From NCBI GenBank assembly GCA_026398135.1, contig JAPLTN010000013.1, forward strand, positions 1 through 38,322: a stretch of DNA of 38,322 bases, read 5' to 3'. Below the pieces are notes generated by a model. That model searched no databases. It worked only from the letters and a program-made list of their open reading frames with translations, and was not told the DNA's origin. The stretch is from Verrucomicrobiota bacterium. Lineage in GTDB: Bacteria; Verrucomicrobiota; Verrucomicrobiia; Opitutales; Opitutaceae. Position numbers and translations under genes: made by a program. Shown here piece after piece: positions 1 through 8,612 of this stretch (position 1 is its first letter; each line of letters begins with the position of its first letter).

Positions 1-1896
1 GTAACTAGTGAAAATCGCTTCGACCTCGGAAGTGTTAAATATAAAATAGTAAAACTCAAAGGAGGTGGCGTAAAGACGTATAAGTCTGTGCATGTCACGG
101 ATTTTAATTGGGACGGTTACGTGATTTATGCGGGCATCACGCGGCAAGACACCCCGGGGAGCGATTTTGACCCGGTTTCTGTGAATGAGAATGGCCAGTT
201 TATCGGCAGTGATGTCGGACCGAGTTCTATCGGCAGTGTCAGATCCAGCGTGATCAAGTGGGGTGAAGGTAATCAAACGCCGCAGGAATTCGGGGCCGAA
301 GGCACGGGACTGGTGATTACCAATGCCAAGGACATCCTTACCCTCAATCCCGAAGGCGTGCCGCTGATCTGGCGCCGCCGACCCGATAACCCCGAGGTGT
401 ATCAAAAGGAGAGCGTGGACTTGGGCGACATCGCCGATAAGTGGAATCTACAGGCGATGCTCATGAACACCGATCGAGTGCTGGCCGGCCTCGGAACCAA
501 GATTAAAGACGACCAAAATAACCCGATCTCGTCGCCCAGCCCGGAGCCGGTGTTATTAGTCCCGGCCGAGCTGGCGGTGGACGCCAACCGCGACGGAACC
601 ATCACCCTGGCTAGCGATTTGAACCCCGATCCCGAGCTCTCCGACCAAACCACGGAAAAAAAGCCCTTCTTCTTTCCGATAAATGACGATGATGATAATC
701 CGGGAACAACACCCCAGGCCGATTATATAAACACGGTTGTAGATGGAGCGGACGACTTAAAAGACTTCTTCCCAGTCTTCTTGGATATAAAGCAACTATT
801 GACCGTGTTGCCTCCCAGCGACTCGGTGAAATACAAACTCAAGCAAGCCGATGGGGCGTTGAACTTTGTTTATACCAGTCTCACGCGGGCCACGGCATTT
901 GATTATAAAACGGCGGGACCTTCTTCCACTGGCTATGGTGCTGGTGGTTCTTTGCCTGCCACCTTCGCTACTACCATACCGATCACTTCTTCAGGCGTTG
1001 AATTAAACGGCTATTTTTTGGATCGGATCAAAAATCAAGATAAAGGTGTAATCTTGGTCGAAGGTCGCACGTCCAGTGTGCAACCACTGGTTTTGACCGT
1101 GGAAAAAGATGGCGTCTCTATCACTGAAATCTCTCTGCACCTGATGCCGATTGAGATTATTACCATCAATACTTTTATACCGCACAACAATGTTGATGAT
1201 CCTGACAATTTAAATCCGTTAAATATCGCATCGCCTGCGCATGTTTACGGCGGAGATGATCGCAGTTCAGGCTCTCCACTCCGTGCAATTTGGAACAAAG
1301 AAGGTGCGCATCGGTCGCGCCAGCGCTTTAAAATAGTGCCTTTAAGGAATCGGGGCGATACAGACGGAATTGAGGACAATAGTTATATAAACGACACCGA
1401 TGGCGTCAGGAATGACTCGTTATTAAATGATGTGGGGGCGACACACAAGTATCACAAGGCCAGCTCACTGAATGCATCCGGGAATCTTACCGCAGCTGCA
1501 AAATCAGATACTATACTGGGTGATGAAAACCTTATGGTGGCAAAAGCAACGGCCAGTAAATACTCAGGAATGGAAATCATCCCTGAGTGGATCAGTGACA
1601 ATAAACTCAAAGTAACCTGCACTTTAAGCCTGGGAAATCCCCTTGCTCCAGTTATTGCAGGCAATCAAATAGACTATGTATTTATACTCACTTTGGATTA
1701 CAGTGATCCTAAGCATCCGTTATACAGTTTAGAGGGTTCGCATGATGGGTTTCCTGCCTACGAAGTATACATTGGAGGAAAGCGAATATACGAACATGAT
1801 CCACTAGCAACCGGAGAGGATGTCTTTTCCTTGTTGGGCTCAGGCGAATGGGATGTTAATGAAACCACCAATCACATGAATCAGACCTTAAGATAA
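1..1896 (+). CDS. large exoprotein, 3' part (5' end outside the window), C-terminal DUF3238-like region
   Basis: The reading frame is open to base 1 with no convincing start, so this is the C-terminal part (about 630 residues) of a longer protein. A GTG at 88 is the first possible start but has no suitable ribosome site. An acidic DANRDG loop at about base 580 looks like a dockerin/EF-hand calcium loop. It is followed by a region rich in ND and DDDD of the kind seen in large exported proteins of Verrucomicrobiota (recalled, not searched). The last part, from NTFIPHN (about base 1168) through GGDDRSS to SHDGFPAYEVYIGG (about 1735), resembles the DUF3238 domain, which is found at the C-terminus of secreted or Rhs-like proteins. 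GC falls from ordinary values before about base 650 to about 40 percent towards the end. The next gene starts 2 bases downstream. Function is unknown; a secreted effector or surface protein is possible. Confidence 0.75.
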   Translation, partial: VTSENRFDLGSVKYKIVKLKGGGVKTYKSVHVTDFNWDGYVIYAGITRQDTPGSDFDPVSVNENGQFIGSDVGPSSIGSVRSSVIKWGEGNQTPQEFGAEGTGLVITNAKDILTLNPEGVPLIWRRRPDNPEVYQKESVDLGDIADKWNLQAMLMNTDRVLAGLGTKIKDDQNNPISSPSPEPVLLVPAELAVDANRDGTITLASDLNPDPELSDQTTEKKPFFFPINDDDDNPGTTPQADYINTVVDGADDLKDFFPVFLDIKQLLTVLPPSDSVKYKLKQADGALNFVYTSLTRATAFDYKTAGPSSTGYGAGGSLPATFATTIPITSSGVELNGYFLDRIKNQDKGVILVEGRTSSVQPLVLTVEKDGVSITEISLHLMPIEIITINTFIPHNNVDDPDNLNPLNIASPAHVYGGDDRSSGSPLRAIWNKEGAHRSRQRFKIVPLRNRGDTDGIEDNSYINDTDGVRNDSLLNDVGATHKYHKASSLNASGNLTAAAKSDTILGDENLMVAKATASKYSGMEIIPEWISDNKLKVTCTLSLGNPLAPVIAGNQIDYVFILTLDYSDPKHPLYSLEGSHDGFPAYEVYIGGKRIYEHDPLATGEDVFSLLGSGEWDVNETTNHMNQTLR

Positions 1897-1898
1897 AG

Positions 1899-2990
1899 AT
1901 GAAACCACTACAAATATTGACAATGAAGTATACATCCTGGATTCATTTAATAATCATAATATTCACCTCCCATGTTCATGCAATGACCATTGAGGATATC
2001 GCAAAGTTAAGCCCCTCTGATAAAATAGAATTTTATAAAAGCGTTTCTCGTGAGTCGTTTAGTGATCCCGAAGATATCTATTTTGCACTCGCCGAGGGGT
2101 TGCGGGATAATGAAACCCAAGTTCGAAGGATTTGTGCAGCAAAATCACTCCTTATCATAACCAGCATTCAAAAATATGTTCAGGAAAGTGATAGTCCTAG
2201 AATGCCAAGTCCCAAAATTCTTGCATTAAAAGAAGCGTTAAAAAAGGCAGTAGACGATCCAAACTTACGGGTGCGAGGAGCTGCCTTAAGCGCATTAATA
2301 TATAGCGATGAACCAAATCAATTATATGAAAAAATTATATTAGAAAGAATTGAAATGGAGTCGAATAAGAAAATCGCACTAACTGTGTTGAGGGACATGT
2401 ATTCTTCGGGTTATAGGTCTCCGGATATTGGAATTTTCGCCATTAAAGCGTTAAGCGACGTATCGCCCAGCGTGCGCGAGGATGCTGCTAGAGCTATTGT
2501 GGAAATTCGTCCCCTTGGCGCTCTACCTGCTCTCGTGAAACTGCTTTCTGATGAAGGCACTGTTGTTAGTGCGGTTGTTCAGGCAATTGGCGCGTATGGC
2601 ACCGAGGCTTTGCCCTACGTTCCCGCGTTGGAGAAATTATTAGCCGACCGGTCAATCGGTGGCACCTTGCCCGATCAAATCAGAGCTGCGCTTAACGCCA
2701 TTAAAAACCCATCACAACAGCCTCCCGCCAAACCTAGGCTAAAAGCAGTATCATTAATCAATAAAAATACCCCATCGGAGACCAAAGCCGAGCCGAAGGC
2801 AGAAGCATCCCCCAATGCTCAAAAAGTTTTAGTGACACCGACTCAAAATGCGTCGGCAGATTTAAAATCTTCAGCTACCAAATCAACGCAGCCATTGTCC
2901 GCGCAGGCCAACAATGTTCGTTGGTGGATCATTGGTTTGATCGCCGTGGCGGGCGGACTCTTTTTCATCCTTCACAGGTCAAAGCGTTGA
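1899..2990 (+). CDS. exported, membrane-anchored HEAT-repeat protein
   Basis: 363 residues, beginning 2 bases after the preceding stop, so the two genes are probably co-transcribed. An N-terminal hydrophobic stretch (about residues 14-25, ending HVHA-M) looks like a signal peptide. The start could instead be the ATG at 1923, which gives a more typical signal peptide. Residues about 55-270 are helical HEAT/ARM-type repeats (for example VREDAARAIVEI and VSAVVQAIGAYG). A Lys/Pro/Ala/Ser-rich linker (about 272-340) leads to a single membrane helix near residues 342-360 ending in HRSKR. The expected topology is therefore repeats outside the cytoplasm with a C-terminal anchor. HEAT proteins bind other proteins; the likely partner is the exoprotein just upstream. 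The gene is AT-rich compared with everything after 3541. No enzymatic motif is seen. Confidence 0.75.
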   Translation: MKPLQILTMKYTSWIHLIIIIFTSHVHAMTIEDIAKLSPSDKIEFYKSVSRESFSDPEDIYFALAEGLRDNETQVRRICAAKSLLIITSIQKYVQESDSPRMPSPKILALKEALKKAVDDPNLRVRGAALSALIYSDEPNQLYEKIILERIEMESNKKIALTVLRDMYSSGYRSPDIGIFAIKALSDVSPSVREDAARAIVEIRPLGALPALVKLLSDEGTVVSAVVQAIGAYGTEALPYVPALEKLLADRSIGGTLPDQIRAALNAIKNPSQQPPAKPRLKAVSLINKNTPSETKAEPKAEASPNAQKVLVTPTQNASADLKSSATKSTQPLSAQANNVRWWIIGLIAVAGGLFFILHRSKR

Positions 2991-3160
2991 AGCTCGACAG
3001 CGCTTCCCTGGCGCGGGCGCAAGGTCCGCAAGCCTCGATCATCAAACGGCACACGTCGCGCCAGCCCTGCGCAGACTCCGAGCTGTCACGGCGTCTGCTT
3101 CCTCCTCCGCGCCTTGCGGCGCTCCGTCCGGTGGAGTGCAACCCCGCCGGGGACGGCCCA

Positions 3161-3178
3161 CGCGGCAAGAATGCCGCG
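3161..3178. repeat. inverted repeat, 7-bp arms
   Basis: CGCGGCA and TGCCGCG flank an AGAA loop. The sequence then runs into GTAGAGGCGGCGCTCC. It reads like a unit of a short multi-copy palindromic repeat, but only one copy is visible here. Confidence 0.45.
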
Positions 3179-3290
3179 TAGAGGCGGCGCTCCTGTAAGA
3201 CCCGCGCCGTCACGTCCACGGCGGCCGTGCGCTGCGCTCCCGTCCGCCGAGGCGTGCCCGTCCTGGTCAGACCGGCGGGGACCCCGCTGC

Positions 3291-3311
3291 GCCCGGCAGG
3301 CTGCCGGGCGC
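3291..3311. repeat. perfect inverted repeat, 10-bp arms
   Basis: CGCCCGGCAG and CTGCCGGGCG are separated by one base. This would be a cruciform or hairpin with a tight loop in the non-coding region before lnt. No U-tract follows, so it is not a typical terminator. Confidence 0.5.
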
Positions 3312-3421
3312 GCCTCAACCCGGCGCAGCCGGTGGCGGACAAGCCGCCCCCGCGCGGCGCCGGGGTCGGCGCGCCCGCTCGCTGCGCTCGGCCTGCGGTT
3401 CGGCTCCTTGAAGTCGCCTCA

Positions 3422-3441
3422 GGGGGGCCGCATGGCCCCCC
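3422..3441. repeat. perfect inverted repeat, 8-bp G/C arms
   Basis: GGGGGGCC, a GCAT loop, then GGCCCCCC. It is very stable and sits about 100 bases before the lnt start. There is no adjacent U-tract. It could be a repeat element or could affect the lnt leader. Confidence 0.5.
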
Positions 3442-3540
3442 GCTGCGCGAAACCATGGGCTCGCCCCGAGTCTGATCTGCGGCGTCTGGTTTGCGGGCGG
3501 TTGACGGCGGCGCGGATTTCCGGCGCAGTCCGGCGCAATC

Positions 3541-5298
3541 ATGTCCGTCCCGCCGCCCGACGCTTCTCCCTCGCCTGAACCCGCGCCGTATATCGCCACC
3601 GAGAGCGTGGTGAGCGTGGGTTGGTTTAGCCGTCATGCCGAGCGCATCGCGGCGGCGGTGGTCTTTATCCTCGGGGCGGCGGCGGCGGTGTTGATGATGC
3701 CGCCCTCGCGGTATCCCGAGCTGGCCTATGTGTTCGCGGCTCCGGCGGTTTTCTGGGCCTATCGGGCACCGAGCTGGCGGTGGTTTCTCGGCTCGGTGCT
3801 CGGTGCGCAGATGGTAGCGTGGACCATCACGCTCGGCTGGCTGGGCAACGTGACCTGGGCGGGTTTGTTTTTGCTCGGCCCGTTTTTGGGCCTGTGGGTC
3901 GGGAGCTGGTTTGTGGCGGTGCGTTGGGTCATGCCACGTCTGACCGGGAGACCCTGGGCTCATCGTATTCTCGCGGTCCTCGGCCTGGCTGGCGCTTGGG
4001 TACTTCTTGAGTGGACCCGGACGTGGGTTTTGAGCGGTTTCCCCTGGCTGACCCTTTCGGCGACGCAGTGGCAGCGCCTCAGTGTGCTTCAACCGGCGGC
4101 CTACACCGGGGCCTGGGGGGTGTCTTTCGTGCTGATCGCCGTGAATGTCGCCTTCGCCGCCTACGGACACAAATTACTGGCGAAGGGTGAGGACCGCGCA
4201 CGCACGCGTTGCCCGGAGTTTATCGCCGCGATGGTGCTGCTGCTCGGCTGCCTTTTACTCACCGCCACGGAAACCTTTAATCGCGCGCGTTTCCATCGGC
4301 AATGGGCCAACGTCGCCTTTGTTCAGCCCGCCATTCCGCAGTCGGTTAAATGGGATGAAAGCCAAGCTAACAATATCCTCAAAACCCTGGAAACCGAAAC
4401 GCTGAAGGCTGCCTTCGGCGGGCCGGATCTGCTGCTTTGGCCTGAAGCAACCACACCGCTCGCGGTTCAGGGAGACGATTTTATGCGGAGCTGGGTCGAG
4501 GGCCTGGTGCGCAAGGCCAAAGCTCCCATGTTGCTGGGTTCGATTGGCTACGAGAAGGAGGCGGACAGGAGCTTGCGGTGGACGAACGGAGTGTTTCAGG
4601 TCACTCCCGCAGCCGGATTGGCGGCGGAATCTTACGCGAAACGCCATCTCGTGCCTTTTGGCGAATATGTGCCTATGAGGCCTGTGCTCGGTTGGTTGGA
4701 AAAATTTGTGCCAGTGGGAGGGGATTTTACCCCCGGAAACAAGCCGGGACTGCTCACTGTGACGGCAGGGCCGGCCGGCCAGGTCACCCGCATTGGCTCT
4801 CTGATTTGCTACGAGGACATTTTCCCCTCGCTGGCCAGGGAAAGCGTGCGGGCCGGGGCGGAGGTTTTGATCGTGCAGACCAACAACGGCTGGTTCGGCG
4901 AAGGCGCGGCCGCTTACCAGCACGCGGCGCACGCGGTGTTGCGCGCGGTGGAAACGCGTCGGCCGGTATTGCGGGCGGGCAACGCGGGCTGGAGCGGCTG
5001 GATCGACGAGTGCGGGGCCATCCGCGCGGTCTTGACCCAAGTCAACCCCGGCGGTCCGGTTCGCACCGTTCCCGCCGAACGCGGAGAAAACGCCGGCACG
5101 ATCTATTTCCGCGGCGGGGCCACGGTGCAGGTGACGCGCGATGCCCGTTACCTCGGCGTCGAAACGTTTTACGTACAGTGGGGCGATTGGTTCGTGGCCG
5201 TCAGCGCCGGGCTGGCCCTGGCCACGTGGTTGCGCCTGCGTCGGCCTTATATCGCTCCAGTGGAGCGGGAGTCGGCTGATCGCCCATTCACGCTCTGA
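3541..5298 (+). CDS. lnt: apolipoprotein N-acyltransferase
   Basis: Inner-membrane enzyme that N-acylates the diacylglyceryl-cysteine of apolipoproteins, the last step of lipoprotein maturation. 585 residues, somewhat longer than the E. coli protein because of an N-terminal Pro-rich tail. Several membrane helices (about residues 35-245) precede a nitrilase-fold domain (about 255-545) and one C-terminal helix. The Glu-Lys-Cys triad is visible: E302 in LLLWPEA, K367 in YAKRHLVPFGEY and C423 in SLICYED, followed by the family motif NNGWFG. The ATG at 3541 has no Shine-Dalgarno sequence. rnhB follows after 12 bases, so the two are probably one transcript. The SCO1-type lipoprotein at 8613 would be a substrate. 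Confidence 0.95.
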   Translation: MSVPPPDASPSPEPAPYIATESVVSVGWFSRHAERIAAAVVFILGAAAAVLMMPPSRYPELAYVFAAPAVFWAYRAPSWRWFLGSVLGAQMVAWTITLGWLGNVTWAGLFLLGPFLGLWVGSWFVAVRWVMPRLTGRPWAHRILAVLGLAGAWVLLEWTRTWVLSGFPWLTLSATQWQRLSVLQPAAYTGAWGVSFVLIAVNVAFAAYGHKLLAKGEDRARTRCPEFIAAMVLLLGCLLLTATETFNRARFHRQWANVAFVQPAIPQSVKWDESQANNILKTLETETLKAAFGGPDLLLWPEATTPLAVQGDDFMRSWVEGLVRKAKAPMLLGSIGYEKEADRSLRWTNGVFQVTPAAGLAAESYAKRHLVPFGEYVPMRPVLGWLEKFVPVGGDFTPGNKPGLLTVTAGPAGQVTRIGSLICYEDIFPSLARESVRAGAEVLIVQTNNGWFGEGAAAYQHAAHAVLRAVETRRPVLRAGNAGWSGWIDECGAIRAVLTQVNPGGPVRTVPAERGENAGTIYFRGGATVQVTRDARYLGVETFYVQWGDWFVAVSAGLALATWLRLRRPYIAPVERESADRPFTL

Positions 5299-5310
5299 GC
5301 GGTTTTTTGC

Positions 5311-6090
5311 ATGAGCACCAAACGCCGTCAGCTCCGAGCCTTCGACCTTCGTCACCTCGACCCGAATCCCGAGCTTATCGGGGTGGACGAAGCGGGCCGG
5401 GGGGCTTTTGCCGGTCCGGTGGTGGCGGCGGCGGTGTTGGTAACAAGAGAGTTTCTTGAAGGCCGCTGGGTGCAGGAAAATGCGCGGCGGATAAACGATT
5501 CCAAGCAGCTGACGGCGGCGGAGCGCGAGGCGCTTTACCTGGATTTCGAGACCTTGGCGGCGGAGGGTCGCATCCATGCCCAAATAGGGGTGGCCTCGGT
5601 GGCAGAGATCGAGAGCGAGAACATCCTGGGCGCGACCAAGCTGGCGATGCGTCGCGCACTGGAATGCATTTATCCGCCCTCTGCCTTTGCCGAACCGCCG
5701 CGTGAGCCGGATCTTTTTTCAACAGCCGAGGAAGTGGCGGCGTTCAAGCCACCGGCCCATGCGCGAATCCTGGTGGATGGCCTGCACTTGAAGCACTTTC
5801 CCTATCCGCACCTCAACGTGGTGCAGGGCGATACCCGCTCCCTCTGCATCGCCATGGCTTCGATCGTGGCCAAAGTGCAACGCGACCGGATGATGACCGG
5901 GCTCGACGCCACCCATCCCGGCTACGGCTTCGCCCGTCACAAAGGCTACGGCACGGAAGAACACCGCGAGGCCCTGCTGAAACTGGGACGCTGTGCCCAA
6001 CATCGGGATACGTTTCTACGCAAACTCATGGCCACGCGAGTGGACCCGGGACAACTTGCCTTGCTGGAAAACGAAGCTGATTCCGATTAA
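5311..6090 (+). CDS. rnhB: ribonuclease HII
   Basis: Cytoplasmic endonuclease that cuts the RNA strand of RNA-DNA hybrids and removes misincorporated ribonucleotides. 259 residues, longer than the usual 200-230 because of an insert near residues 118-148. All four metal ligands are present: D26 and E27 in GVDEAGRGAFAGP, D156 in ILVDG, and D174 in VQGDTRS. The 18-residue spacing between the last two matches E. coli. DSKQLT and HPGYGFARHKGYGT are further family motifs. It begins 12 bases after lnt and converges on the DUF420 gene, whose stop is 46 bases away. There is no obvious terminator in that gap. Confidence 0.95.
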   Translation: MSTKRRQLRAFDLRHLDPNPELIGVDEAGRGAFAGPVVAAAVLVTREFLEGRWVQENARRINDSKQLTAAEREALYLDFETLAAEGRIHAQIGVASVAEIESENILGATKLAMRRALECIYPPSAFAEPPREPDLFSTAEEVAAFKPPAHARILVDGLHLKHFPYPHLNVVQGDTRSLCIAMASIVAKVQRDRMMTGLDATHPGYGFARHKGYGTEEHREALLKLGRCAQHRDTFLRKLMATRVDPGQLALLENEADSD

Positions 6091-6136
6091 ACGGGTCCAC
6101 ACAAACGACAGCGGCCACCCGCCACCGCACGACCGG

Positions 6137-6592
6137 TCACTTCGCCGCCGGCCACCACTGATAGAGGAAGAAATAAACCAGCACGCCAGTGACGCTGACG
6201 TAATACCAGATGGGGAAAACGATCCGGGCCCACTTTTTGTGGCGCTCGAACTCTCCCTTAAAAGCCAACGCGAAGGTGCGCGGCACGAGGTAGGCGATGC
6301 TGATCGCAAGCACCACGTGGGTGAAAAGCATCACGTAATAAACGGTACGGATCGCTCCTTCGCCGCCGAACTGGGTGTGAATAGCCTCGCCGGCACCGGC
6401 GGCGGCACCCTTCAAGGCCTTGTGCGTAAGGTAACCGACGAGGAAAACGGCCGACACCACGCCGGCGGAAAGCATCGCGGCGCGATGCGCGATTTTGTTG
6501 CCCGTTTTGATAAAAATGAAGCCAGCGGTCATCAACACGGTGGCGAGGGCGTTGAGACCGGCGTTCAGAGGCGGAATATCGTTGAGGGTCAT
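6137..6592 (-). CDS. DUF420 / CtaM-like membrane protein
   Basis: 151-residue membrane protein with about four to five hydrophobic helices. It starts at the ATG that overlaps the ctaB stop (ATGA). A longer upstream reading is only the ctaB tail in another frame. The family (DUF420; YozB, CtaM) is required for cytochrome aa3-type oxidase maturation in Firmicutes. Conserved His residues occur in KIAHRAAM, LTHKAL, FTHVVLAI and FERHKKWAR, and the C-terminus is WYYVSVTGVLVYFFLY. Being last gene after ctaA and ctaB supports an oxidase-assembly role. The family call is from recall of its pattern; the exact biochemical step is unknown. Confidence 0.8.
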   Translation of the reverse strand: MTLNDIPPLNAGLNALATVLMTAGFIFIKTGNKIAHRAAMLSAGVVSAVFLVGYLTHKALKGAAAGAGEAIHTQFGGEGAIRTVYYVMLFTHVVLAISIAYLVPRTFALAFKGEFERHKKWARIVFPIWYYVSVTGVLVYFFLYQWWPAAK

Positions 6593-7494
6593 GAAATGAA
6601 ATAGATGCGATCGATCACGAGGGCACCGAGCTGAAGGGGCAGCCAGGCGATGGAGCAAAGAAAGAGTTTCCTCGCCATGGCATCACGCGTGACCGGTCGC
6701 AGAAACGCGACTGCGCGCGTAAGAAACCACGCCCCCAGCAACGCAGTGACGGCGGCGTAGCCCCAGGTGGCGAGTCCGAGGAAGCTGGGCAGGAGACAGA
6801 GCGCGACGACCACGACGGTATTAATCAAAGACCAGCGCGCCACCCGACCGCCGTCCGGATCGCGGGTGGTCAGCATGGGGAAGTTTACCCGCGCGTAATC
6901 GTGACGATAAGTCCAGGCCACGGCCATGAAATGGGGAATCTGCCAGGTGAGCAAAATGCCGAAAAGAATCCAGCCCAGCACGCCAACGTGCACGCGTCCG
7001 CCCTCGGCGGCGGCCCAGCCGATCAGCGGAGGAAAGGCACCGGCGACCGCGCCGATTTCCGTCGCCCAGTGCGACCCGCGCTTGGCCGGTGTGTAGAGCG
7101 CGAGGTAGCTAACGATGGTGGCGAGGGCAAAGCCGGCGGCCAGACCGTTAACTTGTCCGAACAAGCAACCGAGACCAAAGGCGCACAGGCCCCAGCCGAC
7201 CACAAAGGCGTTGCCCGGTGCGATGCGACCGGCAGGCAAGGGCCGGTCGGCGGTGCGGGCCATGCGCGCGTCGGTATCGGCCTCCATCCATTGATTGATC
7301 GCAGCGACACCCCCGGCGCACGCGCAGGTGCCGACGCAGAGAAACGCAAACTCGCGACCATGCCAGCCCGGCTTGGCCGCCGCGTAGCCGACCAGGGTGG
7401 TCAACACGGAGAGGAAACTCAGGCGCGGCTTGGTTAACTCCAGCAAGTCACGAAACGTGGCGGCGGGCGCAGGGGTGGCGGGTATCGTGCTCAT
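6589..7494 (-). CDS. ctaB: protoheme IX farnesyltransferase (heme O synthase)
   Basis: UbiA-family integral membrane enzyme that transfers farnesyl to heme B, giving heme O for heme-copper oxidases. 301 residues when started at the ATG at 7494, which overlaps the ctaA stop by ATGA. The longer upstream frame is a shadow of ctaA. The prenyl-diphosphate/Mg motif is NQWMEADTDARMARTADRP (N67, E71, D75), followed by LPAGRI. YTPAKR, WATEIGAVAGAFPPLIGW and NFPMLTTRDPDG are conserved second-half motifs. Multiple membrane helices are seen. It overlaps the DUF420 gene downstream, so ctaA-ctaB-DUF420 should be translationally coupled. Also called cyoE. Confidence 0.95.
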   Translation of the reverse strand: MSTIPATPAPAATFRDLLELTKPRLSFLSVLTTLVGYAAAKPGWHGREFAFLCVGTCACAGGVAAINQWMEADTDARMARTADRPLPAGRIAPGNAFVVGWGLCAFGLGCLFGQVNGLAAGFALATIVSYLALYTPAKRGSHWATEIGAVAGAFPPLIGWAAAEGGRVHVGVLGWILFGILLTWQIPHFMAVAWTYRHDYARVNFPMLTTRDPDGGRVARWSLINTVVVVALCLLPSFLGLATWGYAAVTALLGAWFLTRAVAFLRPVTRDAMARKLFLCSIAWLPLQLGALVIDRIYFIS

Positions 7495-8525
7495 GCCGCG
7501 GAAGGTTTTTCCACCAAGTCGCGGTGCAACACCCAAACAATGAGGAAGGTGGTGACGAGCAGCGATGCGCCCACGATCACATGCCAGGTGGCGTAGTAGG
7601 GACTGCGACCGCTCAACACGGTGGCGGCCCCGAGGAATATTTGCAGCGCCAGCAAAAACAACAAAGCGGCGGCCCCCAGCCGCATCGCGCCCGGCGTGGA
7701 CCGGCTGCGCCAGATAACCGCCGCGAGCGCGATCAGCACCACGGTCAAAACCGCCGCCATGGCGCGATGCGCGAACTGAATGCCGACCGCAAAGCTCCAC
7801 GTCGCCGGCAGCAAATCTCCCTCCGGCGTGCTGTAAGGGAATGTAGGGATGGCCATGCCGGCGAAGCTATGACGCATCACTGCGGCGATGGTGAGCTGGG
7901 CGAAGAGCAAACCGAAGCTCCAGCGCGCCAGCCTGCGCAGGCCCGCCTCAGGGGGTCCGCGCAAACCGGCTCCGCGCTCCAGCCAAGGGCGCGAGCAAGC
8001 CACGGCAATCGCCGCGATGGTGCACAGGAAAAGCTGGGCCAGGCAGGCGTGGACCATGGCGAAAAGCCGACCCATGCTGGTGTTCACCATTTCGACATGG
8101 AGATGATCCAGCAGCACGCGCAGGCCGCCGACCACGGCTTGAAAAAACACCAGGCCGAGCGCGGCCCAGCCCAGCCTGCGCAACCAAACGCGCGGCTCCA
8201 CCCGTTGTAACCAGAAGGCCAGCACCACGCAGAGCACCGTCATCACGCCGGCGGCCAGGCGGTGGCCATGTTCGGCCAGCATGTCTTGATCTTGCAGCCA
8301 GCCCGTCGGATTGAGTGAACCGTTGGAAAGAGGCCAGTCCGGGAAAACCATGCCGGCACCGATGCTCGTGGTGAAAGCGCCCTTGTAGATGATGAAGAAA
8401 ATCCAGACGAAGGCGATCCACGCGAACGCAGCCAGGCCGGGTTGATAAATCGTGCTATGTCCGCTCGCGGCGAGCGGGGGCGCGGAGATGGCTGGTTGGG
8501 GAAGCGTGGGTGCAGGCGAGGCCAT
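7491..8525 (-). CDS. ctaA: heme A synthase (CtaA/COX15)
   Basis: Membrane enzyme converting heme O to heme A for aa3- or caa3-type oxidases. 344 residues from the ATG at 8525 (MASPAP). An extended frame upstream has no membrane character and lies over the divergent SCO1 gene. About eight helices in two homologous halves. The four heme-ligand or catalytic histidines of the family are visible in MLAEHGHRLAAG, FAMVHACLAQLF, QFAHRAMAAVL and ATWHVIVGASLL. VFPDWPLSNG is the conserved first extracytoplasmic loop. First gene of a three-gene operon; only 87 bases separate it from the divergently read SCO1-type gene, so both promoters must share that gap. Confidence 0.95.
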   Translation of the reverse strand: MASPAPTLPQPAISAPPLAASGHSTIYQPGLAAFAWIAFVWIFFIIYKGAFTTSIGAGMVFPDWPLSNGSLNPTGWLQDQDMLAEHGHRLAAGVMTVLCVVLAFWLQRVEPRVWLRRLGWAALGLVFFQAVVGGLRVLLDHLHVEMVNTSMGRLFAMVHACLAQLFLCTIAAIAVACSRPWLERGAGLRGPPEAGLRRLARWSFGLLFAQLTIAAVMRHSFAGMAIPTFPYSTPEGDLLPATWSFAVGIQFAHRAMAAVLTVVLIALAAVIWRSRSTPGAMRLGAAALLFLLALQIFLGAATVLSGRSPYYATWHVIVGASLLVTTFLIVWVLHRDLVEKPSAA

Positions 8526-8612
8526 AAGCGGTGCGAAGCGCGCACAGAAGCCGGCTCGCTGCAATCCGCAATGCCTTTGACAAATGTTTGGCCCGGTCGG
8601 AACGGTGAAACC

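Larger units (their letters stand above)
2991..3540. other. GC-extreme non-coding stretch with hairpins
   Basis: 550 bases with no credible gene. Open frames on both strands here give Arg/Pro/Ala-rich translations typical of GC-rich shadow frames. GC is extreme (49 of 60 bases at 3241-3300 by hand count), directly after AT-rich genes. It holds three clear inverted repeats (3161-3178, 3291-3311, 3422-3441). It may be an interspersed-repeat cluster or the remains of a degraded gene. The lnt promoter should lie near its right end, but no convincing -35/-10 pair was found. Confidence 0.6.

Noticed and set aside
61-90. GGAGGT at 61-66 as a ribosome site for a GTG start at 88
   Set aside because: The spacing of 21 bases is too long and the frame is open to the window edge, so the sequence is most likely internal coding.
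2965-4170. 401-codon open frame on the minus strand over the lnt 5' region
   Set aside because: Arg/Pro/Gly/His-rich translation with no family features; it opposes the well-supported lnt gene and comes from GC-rich composition.
8577-8605. TTGACA at 8577-8582 as promoter of the SCO1-type gene
   Set aside because: No usable -10 at 16-18 bases spacing (GAACGG), and transcription would begin at the start codon.
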